DNA from: Flavobacteriales bacterium UBA3431
GTDB lineage: Bacteria > Bacteroidota > Bacteroidia > Flavobacteriales > Schleiferiaceae
DNA: 8,533 bases
Assembly (NCBI GenBank): GCA_002381225.1
Contig: DFSS01000048.1
Span: 45,675-54,207 of the forward strand
Reading direction: 5' to 3'
In this document: positions 1 through 6,228 of the stretch, piece by piece
Numbering within the stretch: position 1 is the first letter of the stretch
How the letters are laid out: each line of letters begins with the position of its first letter
Made by a program: the position numbers and the translations under genes
Notes under the pieces: generated by a model
What the model saw: only the letters and a program-made list of their open reading frames with translations
What the model was told of the DNA's origin: nothing
Database searches by the model: none

Positions 1-456
1 CCCTTGATGTGCGTAGAGTTTTATTTGATCACCAAGAAGGCAGGCGGCACGTCTTCTCTTCTTTGGAAACTCATCCTCGCCTCCGTGGCCATGCTCGTGC
101 TTGGTTACATCGGAGAAGCTTTCTATGCCAACGAGACGCAGTCTTGGGTATGGGGTGCTTTGTCAGGAGCGGCCTATTTCTACATCGTTTGGATGGTATG
201 GAAGGGCGAAGTAGCTCAATTGGCATCTAGCGCAGGAGGCAATGTTCAAAAAGCAGTAGACGCACTGATGAAGTTCGTCGTAATTGGTTGGGCCATCTAT
301 CCCATTGGCTATATCGCAGGCACCGAAGGTGGCTTGTTCGGTATGCGTGTCCTCGAAGGATTGGATATGGACCTCGTCTACAATATTGGTGACGCGGTGA
401 ACAAGATCGGATTCGGTCTCGTCATCTACGCTTTAGCCATCGGCGACAAGAAATAA
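1..456 (+). CDS. Proteorhodopsin (light-driven proton pump), 3' part, cut by the window start
   Basis: This is an inner-membrane retinal protein that pumps protons outward in light. The open frame runs in from the left edge, so helices A, B and most of C are missing. What remains covers the end of helix C through helix G, about 151 codons. Codons 1-18 read PLMCVE. Aligned to green proteorhodopsin this places Met at the tuning position 105 (bases 7-9) and Glu at the proton-donor position 108 (16-18). Helix F has GWAIYPIGY, the retinal-pocket Trp, Tyr and Pro. Helix G has the motif GDAVNK, giving the retinal Schiff-base lysine at 403-405 and the counter-ion aspartate four residues before it. 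Helix E carries WGALSG, with Gly at 154-156 where the green proteorhodopsin reference has Phe. The Glu donor argues against a sodium-pumping (NDQ) rhodopsin. The Asp and Thr of the pump triad lie outside the window. The protein ends with a short charged tail and is followed by a terminator. The family call is very secure; ion specificity is inferred from the donor Glu. Confidence 0.96.
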   Translation, partial: PLMCVEFYLITKKAGGTSSLLWKLILASVAMLVLGYIGEAFYANETQSWVWGALSGAAYFYIVWMVWKGEVAQLASSAGGNVQKAVDALMKFVVIGWAIYPIGYIAGTEGGLFGMRVLEGLDMDLVYNIGDAVNKIGFGLVIYALAIGDKK

Positions 457-489
457 TAGCTAACGTGTGAGTTTTGTCTTGTGTGCTTG

Positions 490-518
490 AAGGGCCCCGG
501 AAACGGGGCCCTTTTTTT
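490..518 (+). terminator. Rho-independent terminator of the rhodopsin gene, GAAA tetraloop
   Basis: An 8-bp perfect G+C-rich stem (492-499 with 504-511) closes a GAAA tetraloop at 500-503. Two A-T pairs extend the base, and seven T follow (512-518). It starts about 34 bases after the rhodopsin stop. On the - strand the same hairpin lies just after the stop codon of the convergent lipoprotein gene but has only two T after it, so it should work much better in the + direction. Confidence 0.93.
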
Positions 519-1626
519 ATGGCCCAAGGCGGTACAAAAATTGCTCGTCCCGGCACACCACGCCGTCTCCGAGTACAGCCACGACGGGGGAAAGTAGGGT
601 TGAGCGCGCATGGCTCTTGCGTGCTCCGAAGCCACCAAGTTGGTAGATGCCCCGATCCCAAGCGACATATGCTCCAAGAGGTCCGGGGCGAATTCGATCG
701 ATCCAGGCGGTTCCCGGTAGAAGGTAGGATTGCCGAAGGGCCCCCGTGCCGGGATCCAAAAGCACCCCTTCGCCTTCGTGATTGAGGCACAGCAGGCCTT
801 CAGGCAAGAGGCACCATCCTGGAATAGGCCAAGAAAAAGGCAAGGGGCTGGACCAACTCAAGGTTTGTTGGGTCAGGTCAAATCCGAGTACGCGCTCGGC
901 CGTGGCTATGAAAATTCGGGCCGTGTCGCCCAAAATGGGGACGCCCAATCCCAAATCCTCGGCCAAAGGAATTGTCCACGAACTGTCTCCCAACCATTGC
1001 AGCAAGTCTAGTGCCCCGCTTTGCATCCCGGCATGCCACCTGCGAAGTGTGGCGGCTCCACGGTTTCCATGTGCCCAAATTCCATCAATGAGCGCATATT
1101 CCTGGGGGGCCAAAATGTGGCTATGGATGGCATTCCATGGAGCGTCCATCCCCCCGCGCCATAGGGAGACGGACTGCGCGTCATAGATAGGGATGTACAC
1201 CCGCTCTCCCTCCACATAGCCCATGCGAGTCGTCCATTGATTGGCCTGGAACGGATAGGCCAATGCCTGTCCCAAACCGCTGTAGGGGTCAATTCGGAGG
1301 ATGGAAGAATCGTGAAACATCCAAAGCCCTTCGGGTCGAATGGCCACGTCCTCCAAAATCCAGGTGTCATGTAGCCATCCCGGGGGAAGAGTGTAGGTCC
1401 AGAGTAGGCCGCCATCGCTGCTTCGTCGAAGCCCCACGGATTGGCTGTCCACCTGTACCCAAACAGCCTGATTCCATGCGTACGGTCCAAACCCCACCGC
1501 GATAGAAGAGTCAGGGATCAAGGGCACAGACCAGAGCGAGGTGCTTTGATCCGGAAAGGGTACCGGGTTCATTTGACAGGCTACCAAAAGGACCGCGATC
1601 ATTCCCATCATTCCGCGCGCCCTCAT
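517..1626 (-). CDS. Tryptophan-rich beta-propeller (PQQ-like repeat) lipoprotein
   Basis: A 369-residue protein of no family I can name more closely. The N-terminus is a short lipoprotein signal: hydrophobic residues 8-16 followed by the lipobox LVAC, with the lipidated Cys at residue 17. No acidic run follows the Cys, so the known Bacteroidota surface-export signal is not evident. The rest is built of short beta-rich units like PQQ-binding or WD-type propeller blades: LLWTYTL near 74, SILRIDPYSG near 108, VLGFDLTQQTLSW near 246, GVLLDPGTGAL near 287, and a closing blade from about 327. No enzyme residues are recognisable, so a binding or scaffold role in the periplasm or at the outer membrane is an inference. 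It holds 19 Trp (5.1%). Its ATG overlaps the stop of the upstream hydrolase gene as ATGA, implying translational coupling; in-frame ATGs at codons 6, 7 and 9 are alternatives. Its stop codon falls in the T-tract of the rhodopsin terminator. Confidence 0.85.
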   Translation of the reverse strand: MRARGMMGMIAVLLVACQMNPVPFPDQSTSLWSVPLIPDSSIAVGFGPYAWNQAVWVQVDSQSVGLRRSSDGGLLWTYTLPPGWLHDTWILEDVAIRPEGLWMFHDSSILRIDPYSGLGQALAYPFQANQWTTRMGYVEGERVYIPIYDAQSVSLWRGGMDAPWNAIHSHILAPQEYALIDGIWAHGNRGAATLRRWHAGMQSGALDLLQWLGDSSWTIPLAEDLGLGVPILGDTARIFIATAERVLGFDLTQQTLSWSSPLPFSWPIPGWCLLPEGLLCLNHEGEGVLLDPGTGALRQSYLLPGTAWIDRIRPGPLGAYVAWDRGIYQLGGFGARKSHARSTLLSPVVAVLGDGVVCRDEQFLYRLGP

Positions 1627-3203
1627 CGCAATGCCGTCGCAAAAAAGGCGCCTCCTGGGATTTGCCCATTAAACAATCGCTTGAAAACATCCCGCGTGTA
1701 GGTGGAATTCCGCATCTGTTGATGGTTGGTATGCGGCAGTTCGATGTGGGCGACGGCCCCGGGCAAACTGCCAGCGCTCGAAGCGAGGACCACTCCGTCA
1801 TTGGGATGTTCGGTGATGTCCACATCCCAATGAGGCCAGCTTTGGCAGAAGGCATATGGATCGTCGTCCAAGCAGTCTGTCGGGGTGGAAACCACCGTCC
1901 AAGTGAACGGGGGATCCCCATCGTTACGGCACCGGCACCAATAGCCATCGGCTTGGAGGGTGATTTCCCGGGCACCGATGTAGTCTTTGTAGACCCCGTT
2001 GGCTTGCCGATACCAGCGCTCGGCGGCATAGGCTGCGCCCGCTTCTTCCAGCGCGCGTTGCCGCTGCCAGGCATGGTAAAGAGAGGAGAAGGGATTGTAC
2101 CACACCTGACTTTGCGCGAGGGCATGACTTTGAGCACGAGCGCTTGCCAGAAGGGTTTGGGCGGCATAGTGGGCAATTTGATCACTGACCCAATCCACGA
2201 GGAGGTCATCCCCATCAAATTGAAAGGGATCTTGGGCTAAGGCCAATCCGATGGAATCAGTTTGATACATGGAATAGGCGGTGCGCCAAAAAACAGGTTC
2301 GTCTTCGACCCCATAAAGTTGGACGACAGGGATCTGCGGCACGCGGTGGTTTAGATGTGCCGGCCAGGGACTTTGGGGGGTTAACTCAGTGACCAGCGGC
2401 CGATTGAATTTCCCTAAGGCGAAGGGAATAAAGGGGGTAACAATTCCCGAACACGTCGATTGAATGGCCTGCTGTACCCAGGGGTCCAGTGCAGGAAACC
2501 ACCGAAGGGGCGGCAAGAGGTGTGCGGCCCACAACCAGGGATTGGAAAGGATTTGGCAGGCCTCCTCGACAAAGTGGACGGCGCCATTTTGCCCCCATGC
2601 GCTCAAGGCCATGGCCGCATCGCTGCCGCCGATGGCTGAGCCCACGAGCACAGCACCTCCGAATGGCCGCTCAAACGTGGCCGTATCCGTGTACAAACTA
2701 TCCAAGATCAGGGCTTCAATTCCCCCTAAGGAATGGGCGATGAGCAGGTGATCCCCGGGGCTGACCCCATGCATCTGCTGGGCCAAAAAACTCCGAACCT
2801 GGAGCGTATTGTCGATATCCATGGCCGCATCGAAGAGGCTGGCGTTTTGCAAGTAGGTAAAGGGCATGTCAAAAATGACTTGGCGGGCGGGGTATTGCGG
2901 GGCCCCTCCATAGGCGGTACGGCTGGCTACGCTATTCCAACTCGTCCCCGTTCCGCCCAATCCGTGGAGGTAGAATATGATCCGCTCGCCACCGGTATGG
3001 GTTTTTTGGGCGAATTCCGTTCCGGATGGAGGGGGGAAAAACGGCGAATACACCGTGGATCCCACTTCGAAAATCGGGCTGGTAGGAAAAGAACAGGGCT
3101 GACCATAGGCGGATTGGGTCAGCAGGGTGACGAGTACGGCGATGACGAGCACGGTCAAGATCATGGGGAGAATTTGGGCCGAAGCGTTGGAGCGAGAGGG
3201 CAT
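1623..3203 (-). CDS. Exported lipase-like alpha/beta hydrolase with a long insertion
   Basis: A 526-residue protein with a signal peptide: basic residues near the start, a hydrophobic core at about 11-29 and a likely cut after AYG at 34. The fold is alpha/beta hydrolase. FYLHGLGGTG (77-86) is the oxyanion-hole strand and loop, and AHSLGG (156-161) is the nucleophile elbow with Ser158. NDGVV (468-472) matches the acid motif of true lipases, giving Asp469. The segment LPHTNHQQMRN supplies the histidine, His491 or His494, 22-25 residues later, a spacing like that in Pseudomonas-type lipases. Asp301 in GVEDEPVFW is a second acid candidate. Between Ser158 and Asp469 lie about 310 residues, roughly twice what a compact lipase has. 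The extra part is helical (about 333-410), then Cys-rich (Cys423, 425, 444, 453). The substrate is probably an ester or lipid, which is inferred. It sits 10 bases after the T9SS-domain gene and overlaps the lipoprotein gene by 4 bases. It lacks a T9SS C-terminal domain, so it should be periplasmic or exported another way. Confidence 0.88.
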   Translation of the reverse strand: MPSRSNASAQILPMILTVLVIAVLVTLLTQSAYGQPCSFPTSPIFEVGSTVYSPFFPPPSGTEFAQKTHTGGERIIFYLHGLGGTGTSWNSVASRTAYGGAPQYPARQVIFDMPFTYLQNASLFDAAMDIDNTLQVRSFLAQQMHGVSPGDHLLIAHSLGGIEALILDSLYTDTATFERPFGGAVLVGSAIGGSDAAMALSAWGQNGAVHFVEEACQILSNPWLWAAHLLPPLRWFPALDPWVQQAIQSTCSGIVTPFIPFALGKFNRPLVTELTPQSPWPAHLNHRVPQIPVVQLYGVEDEPVFWRTAYSMYQTDSIGLALAQDPFQFDGDDLLVDWVSDQIAHYAAQTLLASARAQSHALAQSQVWYNPFSSLYHAWQRQRALEEAGAAYAAERWYRQANGVYKDYIGAREITLQADGYWCRCRNDGDPPFTWTVVSTPTDCLDDDPYAFCQSWPHWDVDITEHPNDGVVLASSAGSLPGAVAHIELPHTNHQQMRNSTYTRDVFKRLFNGQIPGGAFFATALR

Positions 3204-3213
3204 AGCAGGGCAA

Positions 3214-4176
3214 TTAAAGTTGAACGAAGGGTTGGCTCAGGACGTAGGGACCGAGGTGCGTTCGGAGGGTATAGCGCCCCGGAGGAAGGGGCACATCAAA
3301 CCAACCGGGCAAGAGGCAGGGGCCGGCGACATAGCCTGCAACGCGGCCATGCACGTCCACCCATTCCAATGAAGCAGCCAGCGCGGGGTGGTCCGGAAGG
3401 AGGGTGAGGTAAATAGCCTCTTCACGGCGGGGATTGGGGGAAACCCGAATTTGAACGCCCGGATCGTTCCCCCCGGCGTACCCGACGGGCGAACTTCGGG
3501 TCACCTCTTCCCATTCCCAGGCGCATCGGCCGTTGGATAGGGTGCGGGGACGGCGGCACTCCTCGTGAAAGACAAACCAACCTTCCGGAGCCGCTAGAAA
3601 ATCCCACCGGGTGACGGAAGAATCGGTGTCCCACCATTCCCAGGTAGGAGGGAAGGCTCGAACAACCCGCTTGACTCCGTTCTCCTCCCAGGTCCACGTT
3701 CCCACGGGCCCTTCGAGGGCACCGAGAACCACGCGCTCTTCGGGAGAGGGAAGAACTTGTGGGAGAAAACAGGATGGGGGGGCGACATCGCTGGTAGTTT
3801 CGGGGTTGGCCGGAGCCGGATGCCAATTTCCTCGATAGCGGTAGGAGACTCCCTCAGGGCCCCAGCGTAAGGCTTCGAGTGGACTTTGCCACGGCTCGGG
3901 ATGGTCTTCGAGAATCCACTCGGTTGCCGCATCGACCCCATCGTGGGTCCACTGACGGTAGGCCTTCCATGTCCGGGGCAGGAGGGACTCCCATTCGGAC
4001 GGACGCAGAGCGACGGTATCGCCGATCTCGGTTACGCGAAGTCCGCGAACGTGGACCTCTTCACTGGTGAAGACATAGGGAGGTTGCTGTGCCCAGAGGC
4101 ACCCGGAAAGCAACCCAAGCCATCCACTCCAAGCGAGCAGACAAACTTTTCGGGGGAGGGGGGGTTGTGTAATCAT
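3214..4176 (-). CDS. Tryptophan-rich exported protein with T9SS type A C-terminal sorting domain
   Basis: A 320-residue protein whose first 240 residues match no family I know. An N-terminal signal is clear: Arg-Lys at 9-10 and a hydrophobic core at 11-25. It can be read two ways: a normal cut after LWA at 29, or a lipobox LSGC with Cys26. The last 80 residues look like a type IX secretion sorting domain. VSPNP (about 245-249) corresponds to the usual YPNP opening, LEWVDVHGRV to the central strand with a Gly-Arg turn, LPPGRYTLR to the usual LPAGVYxLR, and QPFVQL to the final strand. The protein would therefore cross the outer membrane and be released or anchored on the surface. The central region has 21 Trp in the whole protein (6.6%), including WTWEE, WEWWD and WEWEE runs, suggesting a beta-rich structure with aromatic ladders. 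A glycan- or polymer-binding role is only a guess. It is the first gene of the - strand operon. Confidence 0.85.
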   Translation of the reverse strand: MITQPPLPRKVCLLAWSGWLGLLSGCLWAQQPPYVFTSEEVHVRGLRVTEIGDTVALRPSEWESLLPRTWKAYRQWTHDGVDAATEWILEDHPEPWQSPLEALRWGPEGVSYRYRGNWHPAPANPETTSDVAPPSCFLPQVLPSPEERVVLGALEGPVGTWTWEENGVKRVVRAFPPTWEWWDTDSSVTRWDFLAAPEGWFVFHEECRRPRTLSNGRCAWEWEEVTRSSPVGYAGGNDPGVQIRVSPNPRREEAIYLTLLPDHPALAASLEWVDVHGRVAGYVAGPCLLPGWFDVPLPPGRYTLRTHLGPYVLSQPFVQL

Positions 4177-4193
4177 AGGGCCAAGGTGCCCTA
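4176..4193 (-). repeat. Small inverted repeat at the start codon of the - strand operon
   Basis: A perfect 6-bp inverted repeat (4176-4181 with 4188-4193, six-base loop) lies directly at the start of the T9SS-domain gene. In the mRNA the second arm ends on the A of the AUG. It could modestly hide the start codon; it is short and may be chance. Confidence 0.35.
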
Positions 4194-4263
4194 ACCCCTT
4201 TGGAAATAATCGAAATCAAACGACTGCTTCCATTTAAATTTCGGACTTTTGCACAACGATTCC
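4177..4263. promoter_or_regulatory. Divergent intergenic region, probable promoters for both operons
   Basis: This 87-base gap separates two operons pointing away from each other, so both promoters should lie here or just inside the genes. On the + strand TAAATTTC at 4235-4242 matches the Bacteroidota -7 element (TAnnTTTG) except for the last base. No TTG lies at the expected -33 distance; the nearest TTTG (4199-4202) is 32 bases away, too far. It overlaps the palindrome ATTTAAAT at 4232-4239. On the - strand a TTTG (4220-4217) could be a -33 element, but no good -7 box follows. The promoter placement is inferred mainly from gene orientation. Confidence 0.4.
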
Positions 4264-5484
4264 ATGACCCCGATGCTTTCAGATAAAATCCGTTCCGACT
4301 TCCCCATCCTCACTCGTCAGGTGCATGGGAAGTCCCTGGTGTATCTGGACAATGCGGCCACAACCCAGAAGCCACAAGCCGTGATCGACGCCCTGGTGGG
4401 CTACTATAGTGGATACAACAGCAATGTCCACCGCGGGGTGCATCAATTAAGTCAAGAAGCCACCGATGCCTTTGAAGCGGTGCGCCGGCAATTGCAAGAA
4501 CACCTTCATGCGGCAGAATCGCATGAGATCATTTTGACCAAAGGAACCACGGATAGCCTCAACCTAGTGGCGCATGGATTTCGGTCCATCCTCAAGCCGG
4601 AGGATGAGATCATCGTGACGCAATTGGAACACCACAGCAACTTGGTTCCTTGGCAAATGCTCGCCCAGCATACAGGGGCAACGTTGCGCTATGTGCCCAT
4701 CGATGGCCGCGGCGTGTTGGACCAAACGGTCTACCAATCTTTATTGTCTGAACGAACCAAGCTGGTCGCGTTCAACCATATTTCGAATGCGCTCGGTACG
4801 ATCAATCCGGTTAAAGCGATGACTGCCGCTGCGCATGCGGTGGGCGCCGTCGTAGTTGTAGATGGGGCGCAAGCCTTGCCGCACTGCTCGGTGGATGTTC
4901 AGGACCTGGATGTGGACTTTTATGCTGGATCGGCCCACAAAATGTATGGCCCCACCGGTGTGGGCTTGCTCTACGGCAAAACGGCGTGGCTAGAGACCTT
5001 GCCTCCCTACCAAGGCGGAGGGGAGATGATCTCGGAGGTAGCGATGGAGCAAAGCTCTTATGCGGGCCTCCCGCACAAATTTGAAGCAGGTACCCCCAAC
5101 ATTGCAGGGGTGATTGGTTGGGGAGCGGCCCTGAGCTGGATGCAGCAGGTGGGCTTGGAAGCCATCGAAGCCCATGAGCAGGCACTTTTGGCCTACGGAA
5201 CCGAGCGATTGCTGGCGATTCCGGGCGTGAAAATTTACGGTGTAGCCCCCGAGAAGGCGGCCGTCTTGAGTTTCAATGTCGCAGGAGTCCATCCTTACGA
5301 TGTGGGGACCTTGCTCGACCAAATGGGCATTGCGGTTCGGACTGGCCAACATTGCACCCAACCAATCATGGATTGCTTTGGCATTCCGGGAACCATTCGC
5401 GCAAGTCTCGCCGTCTACACGAGCCGTGAAGACCTCGACGCCTTGGCACATGGTTTGGAAAAGGCGATTGCACTATTGGTATAA
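4264..5484 (+). CDS. sufS: Cysteine desulfurase SufS
   Basis: A PLP-dependent cytosolic enzyme that removes sulfur from L-cysteine as a persulfide for Fe-S cluster assembly. With the ATG at 4264 it has 406 residues. VYLDNAATTQKP lies near the N-terminus, EHHSNLVPW gives the PLP-stacking His region (123-124), and VDGAQALPH gives the PLP Asp (200). SAHKMYGPTG supplies the PLP lysine at residue 226, and RTGQHCTQPIM supplies the catalytic cysteine at residue 364. The length and both residue numbers are the same as I recall for E. coli SufS, which favours this start. The frame stays open upstream to a TTG at 4249, and a second ATG lies at 4273; both are less likely. The short loop around the active Cys marks it as the SufS type (group II) rather than IscS. 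sufE follows after one base. It heads the + strand operon, and no sufB, sufC or sufD is adjacent in view. Confidence 0.97.
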   Translation: MTPMLSDKIRSDFPILTRQVHGKSLVYLDNAATTQKPQAVIDALVGYYSGYNSNVHRGVHQLSQEATDAFEAVRRQLQEHLHAAESHEIILTKGTTDSLNLVAHGFRSILKPEDEIIVTQLEHHSNLVPWQMLAQHTGATLRYVPIDGRGVLDQTVYQSLLSERTKLVAFNHISNALGTINPVKAMTAAAHAVGAVVVVDGAQALPHCSVDVQDLDVDFYAGSAHKMYGPTGVGLLYGKTAWLETLPPYQGGGEMISEVAMEQSSYAGLPHKFEAGTPNIAGVIGWGAALSWMQQVGLEAIEAHEQALLAYGTERLLAIPGVKIYGVAPEKAAVLSFNVAGVHPYDVGTLLDQMGIAVRTGQHCTQPIMDCFGIPGTIRASLAVYTSREDLDALAHGLEKAIALLV

Positions 5485-5485
5485 C

Positions 5486-5911
5486 ATGGAGAGCATAGCA
5501 CAGCGGGAAGCCGCCATTTTGGAAGACTTCAGCTTCTTTGACGACTGGATGGACAAATACGAGCATTTAATTGCCTTGGGCAAAGAGCTAGCGCCCATGA
5601 CGGAAGAACAGAAAGTCGAAGAGAATCAAATAAAAGGATGCCAAAGCCAAGTGTGGCTTCACGCTCGCGAGGAAGAGGGCCGTGTGTTTTTTGACGCCGA
5701 CGCGGATGCCATTATCACACGCGGCATGATCGCCTTGCTCTTGCGTCCGGTTCAGGGCCAAGCCCCTGCGGACATTGCTTCCTACGAATTTGGCTTTTTG
5801 GCCCCCTTGGGATTGACGGCGCACCTGTCCCCAACGCGAGCGAACGGCTTACTCAGCATGGTTAAACAAATCCGCCTGTATGGCGTTGCTTTTCAAGCAA
5901 AAAGAGGATGA
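5486..5911 (+). CDS. sufE: Sulfur acceptor protein SufE
   Basis: A 141-residue cytosolic partner of SufS. It takes the persulfide sulfur from the SufS cysteine onto its own cysteine, stimulates the desulfurase, and passes sulfur to the SufBCD scaffold. Seen here: an N-terminal helical stretch including DDWMDKYEHLIALGKEL, then KVEENQIKGCQSQVWL with the acceptor cysteine at residue 52 (bases 5639-5641), one position from Cys51 of E. coli SufE as I recall it. The C-terminal part has GLTAHLSPTRANGLLSM, the usual SufE ending with the RxNG motif. The frame is open far upstream inside sufS, but the ATG at 5486 gives the normal family length and lies one base after the sufS stop, so it is preferred. 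The stop overlaps the next start as ATGA. Complete, with nothing missing. Confidence 0.97.
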   Translation: MESIAQREAAILEDFSFFDDWMDKYEHLIALGKELAPMTEEQKVEENQIKGCQSQVWLHAREEEGRVFFDADADAIITRGMIALLLRPVQGQAPADIASYEFGFLAPLGLTAHLSPTRANGLLSMVKQIRLYGVAFQAKRG

Positions 5912-6228
5912 ACGACGAACAAATGCAATCCCTCGGAGAGCAGGCAGTGGATGTCTTGCGGACCATATTTGACCCAGAAATTCCCGTGGACATATATGAA
6001 TTGGGCCTCATCTATGACGTACAAGTCAGCGAGGATGCCGATATCCACATTTTAATGACCTTGACTTCCCCGAACTGCCCTGTAGCCGAAACCCTTCCGG
6101 TGGAAGTGCAGGAGAAAGTCCGCAGCCTTCCGGATGCCAAAGAAGTGGAAGTTGAAATCACATTTGACCCGCCTTGGACGAAAGACATGATGAGTGAGGC
6201 GGCGAGATTGGAATTAGGAATGTTATGA
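5908..6228 (+). CDS. sufT: DUF59 / MIP18-family Fe-S assembly protein (SufT-like)
   Basis: A 106-residue stand-alone DUF59 domain. Proteins of this family (SufT in Gram-positive bacteria, PaaD, MIP18/CIA2 in eukaryotes) help mature Fe-S proteins rather than build the cluster on the scaffold. Motifs seen: DPEIPVDIYELGLIYDV (22-38), TSPNCPVAETLP with the conserved Cys57 (bases 6076-6078), and ITFDPPWTKDMMSEAA (84-99), all typical. There is no ATPase domain, so it is not an HCF101/ApbC-type fusion. The start is fixed by the ATGA overlap with sufE. Its own stop overlaps the HMG-CoA synthase start in the same way, so three consecutive genes are likely translationally coupled. Family certain; the exact client proteins are unknown, and the symbol is assigned by family and operon context. 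Confidence 0.93.
   Translation: MNDEQMQSLGEQAVDVLRTIFDPEIPVDIYELGLIYDVQVSEDADIHILMTLTSPNCPVAETLPVEVQEKVRSLPDAKEVEVEITFDPPWTKDMMSEAARLELGML

Noticed and set aside
1..456. Sodium-pumping or chloride-pumping rhodopsin
   Set aside because: The donor position is Glu, not Gln, and the surrounding residues fit proteorhodopsin. The remaining triad positions are outside the window, so this rests on the donor and overall similarity.
1511..2218. A 235-codon - strand frame inside the hydrolase and lipoprotein genes
   Set aside because: It is the same strand but another frame of two genes with good signal peptides and motifs. Its product is low-complexity and has no family signature.
2733..3407. A 224-codon + strand frame opposite the hydrolase gene
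   Set aside because: The product is Gly/Arg-rich with no domain, typical of an antisense shadow of a G+C-rich gene, and the opposite strand has a full lipase-type protein.
4199..4242. TTTG at 4199 with TAAATTTC at 4235 as a complete Bacteroidota promoter
   Set aside because: The 32-base spacer is well beyond the usual 17-23, so only the -7-like element was kept as a weak hint.
4249..4263. TTG at 4249 as the start of sufS
   Set aside because: The ATG at 4264 gives 406 residues with the PLP Lys at 226 and catalytic Cys at 364, the numbering I recall for E. coli SufS. The five extra residues match nothing in the family.
5276..5485. Extension of sufE upstream into sufS
   Set aside because: The extra 70 residues lie in another frame of the sufS coding sequence and have no SufE character; the ATG at 5486 gives normal length.
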